Shown here: one piece after another, positions 25,148-36,200 of the stretch
How positions within the stretch are numbered: the stretch's first letter is position 1
Layout: each line of letters begins with the position of its first letter
IMG/VR virus record: IMGVR_UViG_3300033183_000491
Location: 64,001-128,000 of that record
Reading direction: 5' to 3' (one strand)
Length of the DNA stretch: 64,000 nt
From: a virus
Made by a program: the position numbers and the translations under genes
Notes under the pieces: model-generated
What the model was told of the DNA's origin: nothing
Database searches by the model: none
What the model saw: the letters and a program-made list of their open reading frames with translations, nothing else

Positions 25148-28100
25148 TTATATTCCTGCGAATTCTGTTGATCCACCCATTGGGTTTCTCGTTGCATTAT
25201 CATTTAATCCTTCTTGTCCTTTTAATAATGAAGGATTCTTTAAAGCCTTTGTTAATCCAGCACCCGGTAAATAAGGAACCATTATTGTTGCAATCGTTTG
25301 ACCGTCTATATTTAGTACTAAAGGTCTTTCACTAACTTGTTGATTCTGCTGAACTGTACTTGAAGATTTTCTTTCTGAAGGTTGCATTATTGACCTTGCC
25401 AACATTGATGCAACATTACCAGAATACCTAATTGCCTCAACAACAGGTCCTCCTCCCATTCCCGCAAGAATTTGATCATTGTCTGCTAAATTTGTCACAG
25501 ACATTCCCGATGGTCCGCTTTGAACAACAGATTGTCCTCCAAATAAATCTCCAAACCAATCTTTCGCTGAACTTTGTCTAATAATAATTGAGTTTTCTTC
25601 TAGTTTGTTAAATAGATTATTTAATTTAGTATCGTAACTATTTAACATCTCATTAACATAAGATTCTGACGCGTCGTATAATAATTTTAATAACTCATCT
25701 TTTTTTTCGTTATCTTTGACTTGATTTCTAATTATAGCTTCTAAAGTTCCAATAGCACCCGCCTGCTCAGAGTCATATCCTTTTCTTAACTTTTCTTCTA
25801 GATTCATAGCACGGGCATCTTTATCTGTAAATTCAAATCTTTTTGCTATATTGTAATCTCTAACAGTTGATTTTTTTAAAGAATTAGTAGCTATCCCTAC
25901 AGTTGAAGATAAGACTGATCCTAGCCATGTGCTTTCTATCGCTTTTGAGGCTGCCTCAAAAGCGATATCAACAATAGTTGTTGTCATATCATAAATAAAT
26001 TTAAAAATTGGTTTTCCTAACTGGAAAAATGAAGGGATAACTTTTGTAGTTACTGTATTTAATACTTTTTGTATTGATAATTCTAATGCTTCTGCTTCTT
26101 TATCGTCCAAAGAAAATATAGTCTTAAAGTTTTCACTAAGATTTGTAAATTTTGTATTACCATCAATAAAATCTACTAAAGTCTCAAATCCTGATGCTAA
26201 TGTATCAACAATCCCGGGACCAATTGCTGCGAATCCTTTCATAAATTGCCCGACAAGTTTTGTTCCCGTTAAGAATAAAGTAGAACCAGGATTATTTGGA
26301 TTGTTTTTTATATTATTAAAATCAAAAGTCTTTTTTAACAATAAAGAAAAGTTATTTTGTGCTTTTAATAAATTACTATTATCTTTAAAAGATTCGCCCA
26401 AAATCTTAGCAAGGTTATCCATGAAAGGTTTAACTGTTTTTGTTAATATATTTTTATTAAAAAGACCTTTTTTGCTAGACGTTCCATCACCAATAAGCTT
26501 TGTTAATGTGTCTTCAATTGGTTTAAATGCAGACTTAAAAGACGACATCATTTTATTATCTTTACCAAAGCCGATTGCTGTTAAATAAAAATCTTCCATT
26601 GTTTTGGAAACTTCAATAAATTTATCTCCAATACCTGAAGCTAGGACGATCGAAGTCCTTAAGCCTTTAAAGAAAGATTCAAAGAAAGAAGTTTCTTGCA
26701 TAATATTCTTTATTTCTTGTAAAGATCCTGACATTTCTTTGAATGCTTTAAGTTGTTTTGCTTCTGGCGTATTTTCCTGCATCTTTTTCATTGCAGCTTC
26801 ATAAGACATACCAGCATCTCTGAAATCAAACAAAGACTTGAGAGCCATTTGAGAAAGTCCTGTTGTTGAAGCAATTAAAGATTTTTCGTGACGATTTAGT
26901 TGTTCAAAGGATCTCCCTGTTGACATCATCGCGTTTCTTAAATCTTCAAAAATCTCTTGAGGATTTTCAGCTCGAATTAATTTAAGAGCATCAAGATTCA
27001 TTCCAAAAGATTGCGACAACATCGCAGCCATTTGAGCAGCAGATTCAAACGTATCTAACTTTGAAAACATACCTGCGGCATCTTGTGCTGATAATCCCAT
27101 CTTAGTCAAAGATTCAGACGTTTCTAATAATTCTTTCGAAGATAAATGTCCAAAATCTTGAATATTTCTTCTCATTACTAAGAAATTTCTTGATATAATT
27201 TTTTGGTTTACCCCAGATGTCTTTGAAACATCATTAAGTTCCATCTGCATCTTTAATAAAACTGTATTTATGTGTTGTCCACTCTTTACAGCTTCTTGAG
27301 AAAAATATGCAACATCTTCAGCGCTTGCACCAATTGCTCTTAAACTTTTTTCTAAGAAATTAAATTGACTTGCGTTTCCTCCTACTATCTTCGATAAACT
27401 TTTACCAAAGATATCAGCATAAACTCCCATTTCGCTTAATCTTTTTGCTAATGCTTGTAATCTATTAGCAACACCTTGAGCGCCTTTTCCAAATAAAATA
27501 ACGCTTTCACTTGTTATATCTCTAAATTCTAATAAACTACTTTTAGATGCTTCAGCAAAACTTTTAATTGCACTACCTGCACCACTACCATATTTCTCTG
27601 AAATATCGAACATTTCTTTTGTAGCTTCAACAGCAGTCCCAATTGTCATCACCAAGTCTTGTCTTAAAGAATTCCCCATCTTTGCAGCTAATCCTGCAAT
27701 CTTTAAAGGTAATGTCGACATGAACTTTACAAAGCGAGTAGCATACTTCATTGATTGAGTAAAAAGAGAAATAAAACCACCTAAAACTAGTTTTGTACCA
27801 AGTATAAAAGGATTTTGAAATAAACTCGTAAAAGATCTATTTACTTTGTTAAAAACATTAAAAGCCATCTTTGGAATAGAAAACAATCCTCCTAATATTC
27901 CTTTTGTCCAAGCTATTTCGTCTTTAAATTCATTAGAGATTTGATACCCTAATTTTTTAAAGGACATCGATGTTTTTAAAAGAAATGTATTAAGTTTACC
28001 AAGAGAATCTTTATTCTCATTTATTTTTTTATTTAAAACACTAAAAGCTTCTTCAATATTTTTACTATTCTTTTTATATAAATTTTCTGATTCTTCAATA

Positions 28101-28279
28101 GATTTTGTAAATTCTTTGTACTTGTCTTTAAGTTTATCTGTTAAACTTATTCTGACTTTGAAAGATTCTATAAATTTTTCTTGGATATCTTTTTGTAATT
28201 GACTCTCTTCATTTAGTTCACTTGTAGCTTTTTTAAGAGCATTAATCATTTCTAATTGGATTTGAGCAGAATCTGACAT
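25148..28279 (-). CDS. tail tape measure protein
   Basis: 1043 residues, largely alpha-helical. The first 100 residues form a long coiled coil. Hydrophobic helices follow (GILGGLFSIPKMAFNVF, LVLGGFISLF), then Ala-rich helices (GLAAKMGNSLRQDL, AAGMFSKLDTFESAAQMAAM), as in myovirus tape measures such as gp29. The C-terminal third has two more hydrophobic stretches and ends in a Gly/Gln-rich flexible tail. It sets tail length and may be ejected into the host membrane. It follows the gp26/gp51-like pair, as a tape measure does behind its chaperone genes. Confidence 0.85.
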   Translation of the reverse strand: MSDSAQIQLEMINALKKATSELNEESQLQKDIQEKFIESFKVRISLTDKLKDKYKEFTKSIEESENLYKKNSKNIEEAFSVLNKKINENKDSLGKLNTFLLKTSMSFKKLGYQISNEFKDEIAWTKGILGGLFSIPKMAFNVFNKVNRSFTSLFQNPFILGTKLVLGGFISLFTQSMKYATRFVKFMSTLPLKIAGLAAKMGNSLRQDLVMTIGTAVEATKEMFDISEKYGSGAGSAIKSFAEASKSSLLEFRDITSESVILFGKGAQGVANRLQALAKRLSEMGVYADIFGKSLSKIVGGNASQFNFLEKSLRAIGASAEDVAYFSQEAVKSGQHINTVLLKMQMELNDVSKTSGVNQKIISRNFLVMRRNIQDFGHLSSKELLETSESLTKMGLSAQDAAGMFSKLDTFESAAQMAAMLSQSFGMNLDALKLIRAENPQEIFEDLRNAMMSTGRSFEQLNRHEKSLIASTTGLSQMALKSLFDFRDAGMSYEAAMKKMQENTPEAKQLKAFKEMSGSLQEIKNIMQETSFFESFFKGLRTSIVLASGIGDKFIEVSKTMEDFYLTAIGFGKDNKMMSSFKSAFKPIEDTLTKLIGDGTSSKKGLFNKNILTKTVKPFMDNLAKILGESFKDNSNLLKAQNNFSLLLKKTFDFNNIKNNPNNPGSTLFLTGTKLVGQFMKGFAAIGPGIVDTLASGFETLVDFIDGNTKFTNLSENFKTIFSLDDKEAEALELSIQKVLNTVTTKVIPSFFQLGKPIFKFIYDMTTTIVDIAFEAASKAIESTWLGSVLSSTVGIATNSLKKSTVRDYNIAKRFEFTDKDARAMNLEEKLRKGYDSEQAGAIGTLEAIIRNQVKDNEKKDELLKLLYDASESYVNEMLNSYDTKLNNLFNKLEENSIIIRQSSAKDWFGDLFGGQSVVQSGPSGMSVTNLADNDQILAGMGGGPVVEAIRYSGNVASMLARSIMQPSERKSSSTVQQNQQVSERPLVLNIDGQTIATIMVPYLPGAGLTKALKNPSLLKGQEGLNDNATRNPMGGSTEFAGI

Positions 28280-28338
28280 ATCTAAGTACTCACTTTAAAG
28301 GTATGATATAAATATTATCAAAAGAAAAACATAAAGAT

Positions 28339-28605
28339 TTAAAATTGTTTTTTAAATATATTTCTTGTGTTGTTTTGGCTTGGAGTACTTTGATTATTAT
28401 AATGATTTTGTTCTTGTTCTAATGTTTCTTTAAGTTTTCCTATAAACCAAGTTCTTTTCCATATTGGAAGGTTATAAGCATCTTTATAGCTGAAATTTAT
28501 GTGTTTCATAAGAACAAATAATTGTTCAAGAATGACGTCTTTGTTTTCAGGAGTCAGGCCAAAAAAACGAGGCTCCGATTGGCAAATCAACCTCACTTTC
28601 TTCAT
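28339..28605 (-). CDS. gp51-like tail chaperone extension, probably made by frameshift
   Basis: 88 residues in the frame that overlaps the end of the gp26-like gene by 59 bases. The core NKDVILEQLFVLMKHINFSY, then KDAYNLPIWKRTWFIGKL, resembles small T4-like baseplate-hub assembly proteins, and gene 51 follows gene 26 in T4. No Shine-Dalgarno sequence stands before its own ATG. The shared T7 run in the overlap allows a slip that would fuse it to the gp26-like protein. It precedes the tape measure gene, the position of tail chaperone extensions in other long-tailed phages. The Asn/Gln-rich C-terminus is probably disordered. Confidence 0.72.
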   Translation of the reverse strand: MKKVRLICQSEPRFFGLTPENKDVILEQLFVLMKHINFSYKDAYNLPIWKRTWFIGKLKETLEQEQNHYNNQSTPSQNNTRNIFKKQF

Positions 28606-29386
28606 GACAGTGTGAGCATAGCATATGAGATTTCATTTCAACTCCTGGTTCATGTTCGTCCAGGAATCTTCTAAGGGCAAGCGAATCTCTTGCAGGCATA
28701 TTTTGAACAAACAAACTAATTTTATTCTTATCAGAGATATTTTCAATTGAGAGAATAGAACGAGAAAGTCTATCTGTTACAGAACTCTCAACATTAAAGC
28801 CACTCTTTTTCTTTCTTTCATTGATGATCATCATTTCTCTTTCATCATGACCATTTAAGAATTTAACTTTTACGTTTTTCTTTGTGACAGGAAGTTGAAC
28901 TTCAAAAATGTTTTGTCCTATTTCAACAGGGTCAACTTGAAGTCTTTTAATAGGGAGACTTGAAAGATCAAAAGTTGATTTATTAGTCTTAGAACATTCT
29001 GGACATCCAATTTCTAGTGTGTAATCTGAGCCGTATCCTGTAATTCTAAGTGCAATAAGAAGAGCATTTCTATCACCTGAAATTAAATCGTCTGGGTCAA
29101 TAGATTTGTCAATTAAGCAGCTTTTAATAAGTTTTGAAATAACTGTTCCGTTTTTAATATAAGCTCTTGAAGTTAAAATATCTTCTTCTTTAGCTGTCAT
29201 TGGTTTGATTTCAAGAGTTTCTGTTCCAAGTAGGCTATCATTATTATAAATAACACCTCTTGATGGAAGAGGAACTGCTTCTGCTGCAATATCAATACCG
29301 AAGTCGTCAAGCATTACATTGCTTTTTTTAATAGGCCCACGATCATCAATATCAGATGGTTTAATTGGCTCATCTAATTTATTCAT
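28547..29386 (-). CDS. gp26-like baseplate hub / tail chaperone protein
   Basis: 279 residues. GVIYNNDSLLGTETLEIKPM, then TAKEEDILTSRAYIKNGTVI, is the signature of the T4 gp26 family. A four-Cys zinc-ribbon-like pattern follows: GCPECSK near residue 130 and LCSHCHE near 260. It takes part in hub/tape-measure assembly rather than in the finished virion shell. The last 20 codons overlap the downstream gp51-like frame and contain seven consecutive T. Confidence 0.8.
   Translation of the reverse strand: MNKLDEPIKPSDIDDRGPIKKSNVMLDDFGIDIAAEAVPLPSRGVIYNNDSLLGTETLEIKPMTAKEEDILTSRAYIKNGTVISKLIKSCLIDKSIDPDDLISGDRNALLIALRITGYGSDYTLEIGCPECSKTNKSTFDLSSLPIKRLQVDPVEIGQNIFEVQLPVTKKNVKVKFLNGHDEREMMIINERKKKSGFNVESSVTDRLSRSILSIENISDKNKISLFVQNMPARDSLALRRFLDEHEPGVEMKSHMLCSHCHEESEVDLPIGASFFWPDS
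28561..28567 (-). other. candidate +1 translational slippery site (T7)
   Basis: On the coding strand the gp26-like frame reads TCG TTT TTT TGG and the gp51-like frame reads CGT TTT TTT GGC. Moving two Phe tRNAs one base forward keeps perfect pairing and enters the second frame, which has no ribosome site of its own. Confidence 0.55.
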
Positions 29387-29406
29387 CTTATCTCCAAATA
29401 TACATA

Positions 29407-32400
29407 CTATCTATTTACATTAATTATACCAATATTATTTTCATCTGTAAAATCATTTACGTTATTTATTAGATTATTAATTTGTATATTTTGGAAGAAA
29501 TCTTCATTTAAATTGTCTCCAAACAAAGAGAATCCAACATTACCTGAAATTGTATGTTCGAGATCTTCTAAGTTTGTTTTGTTTAAATTTGTAATAGGGA
29601 TATCAACAAAGTAATTTTTAATAATGCCTGATTGTCTGTAATTGTCAAAGAAATTTGTTAATTCAATAGAGAGTTGAGCTCTTGTATTTGCTAAAGGATT
29701 TGTCGACGAAGTCATATTAAATAGAACAGTATCATTATTAACAATAGGTTGAGTTATTAATAGATTCTTAAGATTTCTTTTTATATTTAAATAAATTCTG
29801 ACATTGTGAAACAGAGAAAATATATTTTTTCTTTGATTAATTAAAGTATTTGCTGAAAGTGGTTTTATTTTTTTATTAGCAGATAGAGTCCCGATAGGGT
29901 TAACAATATATTCTTTATTTTTTGTTTTTGTTAAGAGATTATCAAAATCATTATTTGAATAAATAAATTTAGAGTTTACAGGATTAGTAAATGTAATTAG
30001 ATTATTGTTATAATTTATACTATCGAGAGGCTGACTAATACTTTGACTTTGAGAAAGAGAATTTATAAATAACATAGAAGAAGGAACTTCTAGATTTAAA
30101 TCATCAACAACAGCTTCACATCTATTAAAAGTACTAATACTAAATCTAGAATTTAAGAATCTTAGTTTTTGCTGATCTAAACTAGTTTCAGTTCCATTAA
30201 TTAAACTAGATTTAACTTCATCTCTTTCATCTAATAAGTCAACTATATTTTTATCTAAATTATTAAAATAATATGTATCTTTAATTAAATTTTCATTCGA
30301 ATCGTACTCTAAAGTATCAAATACATATAAGAAATTTGAATCATCTCTTGATTTAACAACAATATCATCAACAATTTCAGGAGTATTAATACCTGGAATA
30401 TAGAAAACATCACATCTAAAATTATCATTATCTAATGCAATATCTTTAGCAACTTTATATGCATAAGTTGTTTGTCCTACAGTCTGATTAGGTATTTCAC
30501 CATCATATTCTCTTAAACAAGATTCATTAAGCATTTTTCTTTTATATTCATCAAGAATATTAATTCCATCAAACCCGCCATAAGAAAAGAAATCAAAACT
30601 TAAAAATCTCGAAGCAATTGCATCAGCTTCTGTTTCAGAATTAAGAACTTCATTAACATTAATATAATTAAAAGAATCAGGAATATGATCGATATCAGAC
30701 AAATCTTTTCCATCTCTTCTATAGAAAGAATATTGCCACTTATCATTTGTTGTTAATTCATTGGGAAGATATAAAATCTTTTCTAAATGAAAAAATCCAT
30801 TTTGACTATCACTATCAGTATCTTCTAAAGGTGTAATCCAAAACTTTTGATCTCTAAAGTCTTGAAAATATTTCGTATAACTGTGATAAAAATTATATTC
30901 ATCAGAAGAACTTTGCTGAAATGTGTCGAACATAAACTTATATGTATCGTTTTGCCCAACTAGAGAAACATCTTTAATTTCTCCTTTTAATGTTTTATCA
31001 AATTGAACTCCCCAATAACTATTGTCAATGTCATAATTTATTTTATTGTCACTAATTTCATTAATTTTTCTATTTGCGACATATAGTATCGGGTTCTGCA
31101 TTACAGAAACATCGTCTGTTACATCCAGATTACTCTCGTTTATGTTCAAATGAGGATATGGAAAAAATCCACATGGAATCAAAAAAGATTCATTCTGCAT
31201 ATATTCTACATCATCATGTATTTCAACATAAATGTGGTTATTTGTTTTTTTATAGTCACCAACATGAATAACTTCTTTTGTATTCAAATCATAGTATTCA
31301 TATTCTGTCCCAATAATCTTCCCTATATAATTTTCACTTTTAGGATTTAAATCTAAGTCTCTAAAAGACATTAAATTCATAAAAGAGTTATTTTTATAGT
31401 CGTATTTATATACAATTAAATCGAATATTGACCAAGATTCTCTTTGATCTCTTTTAAAAGATTTACCTAGTCTTCTTGGGATTATTCTAAATCTATATTT
31501 GTTTCCTTTTTTACCATCTGAATATGAATGGAATCTAAACAGTTTTTTACATTCATTATGAAAATTCTGTCTAAAACCTTCTTGTCTATATAAAGGTTGG
31601 GAAACGACCCAAGGTGTTTTTGCTTTTTTATAAATACTTTCAAACGATTCAAAATTAACTGTAGGATTGGAACCACTATCAATTTCTTCATTCCAATTAT
31701 TTATACCTACTGTAACAAAATGTCTACTATTATCAGCATCACTTTTAACTGTCTGATTAAATGAACTAATGTTTCTAAATGATGCGTAATTTAAATTTCC
31801 TTTTTCAAGATAATAATCTGGTGATGTATTAAAATAGCTTTCAAAATAATTCTTTTTTAAATATCGGTTTGTTTCATCAGGAAATTCTAAAATAACTTTG
31901 TTTTTATTAAGAACGCCTTGTAAATATATTTTTGGATTTTTTAATGAAGACTCAGTATTACCATATTCAATAGAGTTATTACTACTAACTGAAGATAGTT
32001 TGTTGTATAAATCTTCTTGTTTAAAAGTGTCAAGTTCATCTGATTGCAGTTTAAACTTTGTTCCTTTTGCTGCAAAAACAATGTCAGTAATTAAACCTAG
32101 TTTTGTAATTGAAGAATCACCTGTAATTTGCTCAATATAGTCTCTATAAGGAGAAACATATCCGTCTAAATCTATATTTTCATAATATGATCCGAAAAAA
32201 GTAGTTTTTCCTTTACTTCCACCAGAAACAGCAAAAGAATTATCACCTTTGATTCCAGATGTTATACTTCCTTTTAAAACGTCATCGCCAACAATAAAAC
32301 CAGCATGTTCATATTTGTTTTGAGAGTTTAAGCCGTTTCCATCACCAATACCAAGAACTCTTGTATAAGTTAATTGATTACCATTATTTGACAACCAGAT

Positions 32401-32646
32401 GTTTGAAGTTAAAGGACCATATTGATCTTTTTGATATTCAAAGTCACCAAATATGTTTTCCCACGTATTTAAAGTTGCTTCAGACTTTCCAAAAGACAAT
32501 ATTTGTTGTGGAACAAAAGCAGGACCCATATTAGCTGTACCAACAACTGAAAGTGTTTCTTCAGTTAATGATACTGTTACCTCTTCTTTAAAAGAGTTAG
32601 GTGTTACAATATGACCACTTATTTGTGAATTGTTGACATTTGACAT
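29407..32646 (-). CDS. third, divergent tail-sheath-like protein
   Basis: 1079 residues. The N-terminus (VVGTANMGPAFVPQQILSFG, then YTRVLGIGDGNG, then AGFIVGDDVLKG) is clearly paralogous to the two sheath genes upstream. The middle keeps FDGINILDEYKRKM, the sheath GGFDGLNIL motif. The C-terminus has lost the usual LDRxNVRRL segment and the EFI-x-DFV end; instead it runs NVRIYLNIKRNLKNLL and continues with Asn-rich sequence. It may cap the sheath, join it to the baseplate, or form a specialised ring. It is the only sheath gene placed after the tube gene, and a hairpin covers its ribosome site. Confidence 0.82.
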   Translation of the reverse strand: MSNVNNSQISGHIVTPNSFKEEVTVSLTEETLSVVGTANMGPAFVPQQILSFGKSEATLNTWENIFGDFEYQKDQYGPLTSNIWLSNNGNQLTYTRVLGIGDGNGLNSQNKYEHAGFIVGDDVLKGSITSGIKGDNSFAVSGGSKGKTTFFGSYYENIDLDGYVSPYRDYIEQITGDSSITKLGLITDIVFAAKGTKFKLQSDELDTFKQEDLYNKLSSVSSNNSIEYGNTESSLKNPKIYLQGVLNKNKVILEFPDETNRYLKKNYFESYFNTSPDYYLEKGNLNYASFRNISSFNQTVKSDADNSRHFVTVGINNWNEEIDSGSNPTVNFESFESIYKKAKTPWVVSQPLYRQEGFRQNFHNECKKLFRFHSYSDGKKGNKYRFRIIPRRLGKSFKRDQRESWSIFDLIVYKYDYKNNSFMNLMSFRDLDLNPKSENYIGKIIGTEYEYYDLNTKEVIHVGDYKKTNNHIYVEIHDDVEYMQNESFLIPCGFFPYPHLNINESNLDVTDDVSVMQNPILYVANRKINEISDNKINYDIDNSYWGVQFDKTLKGEIKDVSLVGQNDTYKFMFDTFQQSSSDEYNFYHSYTKYFQDFRDQKFWITPLEDTDSDSQNGFFHLEKILYLPNELTTNDKWQYSFYRRDGKDLSDIDHIPDSFNYINVNEVLNSETEADAIASRFLSFDFFSYGGFDGINILDEYKRKMLNESCLREYDGEIPNQTVGQTTYAYKVAKDIALDNDNFRCDVFYIPGINTPEIVDDIVVKSRDDSNFLYVFDTLEYDSNENLIKDTYYFNNLDKNIVDLLDERDEVKSSLINGTETSLDQQKLRFLNSRFSISTFNRCEAVVDDLNLEVPSSMLFINSLSQSQSISQPLDSINYNNNLITFTNPVNSKFIYSNNDFDNLLTKTKNKEYIVNPIGTLSANKKIKPLSANTLINQRKNIFSLFHNVRIYLNIKRNLKNLLITQPIVNNDTVLFNMTSSTNPLANTRAQLSIELTNFFDNYRQSGIIKNYFVDIPITNLNKTNLEDLEHTISGNVGFSLFGDNLNEDFFQNIQINNLINNVNDFTDENNIGIINVNR

Positions 32647-32709
32647 TTAACATCCTGTTTTTAACTTTATTATATAACTATTAATGTAGGTTAAAAAACA
32701 GGATGTTAA
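32647..32709 (-). promoter_or_regulatory. long hairpin covering the ribosome binding site of the third sheath-like gene
   Basis: Arms TTAACATCCTGTTTTT and AAAAACAGGATGTTAA pair perfectly over 16 bp and continue for 3 bp after a one-base bulge. The AGGA ribosome site is buried in the 3' arm, which ends directly at the ATG (32644-32646). There is no T run after the stem, so it is not an ordinary terminator. Confidence 0.8.
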
Positions 32710-32725
32710 TATTTAATGATTTAAA

Positions 32726-33214
32726 TTAGTATTGAAGTACGCAGTTATCAAATCTGATTGTTAAAGAAATGTCTGCTGGTGCTTCATCATCATATGAAAG
32801 ATCACTAAAGTTTGCATTAGTTAAGAAAGCTCCTTTAATATCCCAAAGTTCAACAACTGTTCCAACAGGATCAAGCATCTTAAGTTGACAATCTCTTTTA
32901 TAGAAATCTGCATAACCAGCTCTACCACTAACAGATTCATAGTGTGTACGAATCCATTCCATAACTTGTTGCGCTCCACTTGGCGCAATAGGATCGTGAA
33001 GAGTAACATTCATTTGTTCGAATGTCATCTTACCTGCAACATATCTTTTTGCATTGATAAAGTTAATTTCTTGCTCACCAATTGAAAATGAAGGTCGACT
33101 AGCAGACTTAAGGATAAAGGCATCAATACCCTCAATTGCGAAGACCCATCTGTTCTTTCTTTTTGGCTCAAACTTATTCGGAATCATTTCCGTGACTGAA
33201 AGCGTCTCTGCCAT
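32726..33214 (-). CDS. tail tube protein, gp19-like
   Basis: 162 residues, the same length as T4 gp19 (163). IPNKFEPKRKNRWVFAIEGI, then SIGEQEINFINAKRYVAGK, then ADISLTIRFDNCVLQY are the conserved strands of myovirus tube proteins. It stacks as hexameric rings inside the sheath. It follows the second sheath gene by 35 bases with a good ribosome site, and is separated from the third sheath-like gene by the hairpin at 32647-32709. Confidence 0.92.
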   Translation of the reverse strand: MAETLSVTEMIPNKFEPKRKNRWVFAIEGIDAFILKSASRPSFSIGEQEINFINAKRYVAGKMTFEQMNVTLHDPIAPSGAQQVMEWIRTHYESVSGRAGYADFYKRDCQLKMLDPVGTVVELWDIKGAFLTNANFSDLSYDDEAPADISLTIRFDNCVLQY

Positions 33215-33249
33215 TTTATTATCTCCTAAAATTCTTTATATTATATATA

Positions 33250-36200
33250 TTAGTCTATTGAATTAGTTACAACGAAATCAAGTGAAATAAACTCTACAGA
33301 TTTGGTAGGTTGCAAATAAACTTTACCACGAATTGTATTGTTTTCAATATCATTTTGAGTTGTTGTTGATGTATCAATTTGAACTTTATAACGTTCTACA
33401 CCTTGACGTGCCTGAACTTCTGACATGATCGGCTCAACGAGTGAACTAAATCTATTAAGAGTTGAAGCTCTATTCGGCTCGAATAAGAGTGTATTAGCAA
33501 CTGCCTTAACTCTACGACGAATGTTAATCAAAAGTCTACGAACATTAATTCGATCAAGAGCTGATTGATTTTGTAACAAAGTCTTTTGTCCAAATGCATA
33601 AACCTCGTTTGTACGTCCTGATGGAACATAAATTGGATTAATGTCTGCATCATAAAGATCATTTAACAAATCTCGATTCATTTGAACCTTTGCATTACTT
33701 GCATTTAAACGTCCACGAGTTAAACCAGCTGGAGCAAACCAAGGATCAGCTAATGTATCATTTTGACTCATAACACCAAGTATACATACTGACGGAGGAA
33801 CCTGAATTGGTGTGTTATTTGACGATCTTCTTGAAATAACATCTGGGAAATATGCAGCTGCAAAAGATGTATCCAATCCACGATTTTCAAATGTTGTAAT
33901 TGTTTGACCAACGTGAGGCTTAATATCTGATGATGTAATAACTGCAGAATTCTTATCAGATTCTTGAATATCCATAACCAACATTGCATCAAATCTGCTT
34001 TCGCAAGCTGTAATTGCATAATCTGTTACTAAAGGTTCACGAATACCAGGAATTGCTAACAACTGAATCTCTGTTGCACTCTTATCTGAAAGAACGTCAA
34101 TTGCTCTCTTGTAAGATTCAACAGTTGGGCCAGTAAACTTGTTTGATCCTACCACTTCCTCGTTAGCTTCACGATGAGCAGCAACTGTACTTAAAGCAGC
34201 TTTTTCCTTGTTAAAGATATTAAGACCATCAAATCCACCTTGCATTAAACAACGGAACTTAAGAAACTTAACATTACCACCCTTAGCTGCAGTTGAAATG
34301 TCAAATGCAGAAAGATTAGAATTGTCACTCGAACCAGATCTTTCATAAACAGCTGATGCCCAATCTGACCCATCCCAGAAAATATTCTCAAGAGAGAAAG
34401 ATTCACTAGACAATTTAGAGAAAGAATAAGTTCCCATATCAGGATAAAATTTTGTCCAAGATCTAATACTTGGATTAAGTCTAATCTCACCTAACTCTTT
34501 ATGAAGACCACCATTTTCTTTCTTTGCAAATTTAACGCCCCACGCCAAATCAGAAGATGGTGATACAGATACACCAGATTGTCTCGTTAATGTCTTTACG
34601 AAAGGTAAAGGTAAAACCTCAAGATTCTCAAGAGTGTTTACTAGAAGTAAACGTGATTCACCTGATCCATTTGTTCCTGATTCATCAAATAATCCTGTAT
34701 AACCTGTGTTAAGTGTTACATACTCTGAGAATCCACAAGGAAGAGTCACATAATCCAAGTCACCAGACATAAGCTCTTCAGACATTTCAACCCAAACATA
34801 TTTGTTTCGAAGTTCAAAATCTCCATCTTCAACGAGCTTTCCTTTCTTGAAATCATAATAAACATTCTTGTTACCAATAACTCTACCAATAAAGTTTCTA
34901 TGGTCTGGGTCAAGTGTTAAATTCTTCCAAGACACAATAGACTCACCCTTGACAGGATCACTATCAAAACTCTCTAATGATAAACTAAATGTTGCCCACT
35001 CAGACGCTGTTGAACCTAGTCTTAAATCTGAAATAAGGATTCTAAATCTATCGTTTGCTATTGCACCATCATCTTGTGCATGTAGTCTAAATAGTTTCTT
35101 TGTTTGTCCACCAAACTTTTGAGACATAATCCAAGGAGATTTTGCTGTTCTGAATCTTGTGTCAAAGCCTTCAAAATTAGGACTGTCAGCTGTTTCAGTA
35201 TTTCTTGATCCTTGTGACGGTAAACAGAAAGCAGCAGTTTCTGAACTAGCTGCGGTATTTGTAGACGTATATACACCTGTTACATCAATTACTGAAACGT
35301 CTGGATCAACGTCCCAATGAGCATATAAATAATGTCCACATTCTTCAATCTTTTCTGGGTCTGTGTTTAAAACTTTAGCAAAGTAATTAACACTTTCAGG
35401 ATCAAATGAACAAGTTAAAACTGCTGGATGATCAGTGTTACTAAACCCATTTAATAAAACTGTAAAAGAATTATTATCTACTTTACCTAATTCGTAACCA
35501 ATTAAATCAGAAGCCTCAGTGCCACCAAAGTTTCTTAAAGTACCTTCGCTAGTTACAGATTTTCTTGCATCTGCATCTGTAGTAGAGACAGATGTGTATG
35601 TTCCATCTGTAACGTCTAATGTAGCTTTAACTCCTTGAGGAGTCATAAGTAGACCTCGAATTACAGGAATAGCTGATCCACTTCCTCCAGTTAAGTTTAA
35701 TTGTTGAATTCCAAAACTACTATCAATCCTTGTTCCATTAAATGAAGCCTTTATTGGAGAACCTTTTATTTTTAAAATAATACTATCACTAAAGAAATTA
35801 CCAACATCTGAATTAGTCTTTGCTTCAAGACTAAGATACATTAGATAAATATTACTTTCATCCTGAACTGCGTCGCTTATGATACCAAATGGTCTAATAT
35901 TTTGATCAGTTTGACTATTTCCAATAGTATCTCTTAAAACATCTTGAATTCTATTAACTGTTTCAACTTGATTTGTATTGTCGATTTCAATTTGATAATA
36001 TCCACTTACTAGAGTACCATTAACTGTTCCATCTGTATACTCAACAAATTTGTATCTTACTGTAGTATCTGTTGCAGTATTAAGAGATTTAAAATCAAAA
36101 GAAAATTCATTCCCGATTAAAGTATCACTAATATCAAATTCCAAGAAAAAAGTACTATTTTCAGTAATATTAGACCCAGTAGTATCAACTGTTGAGGATG

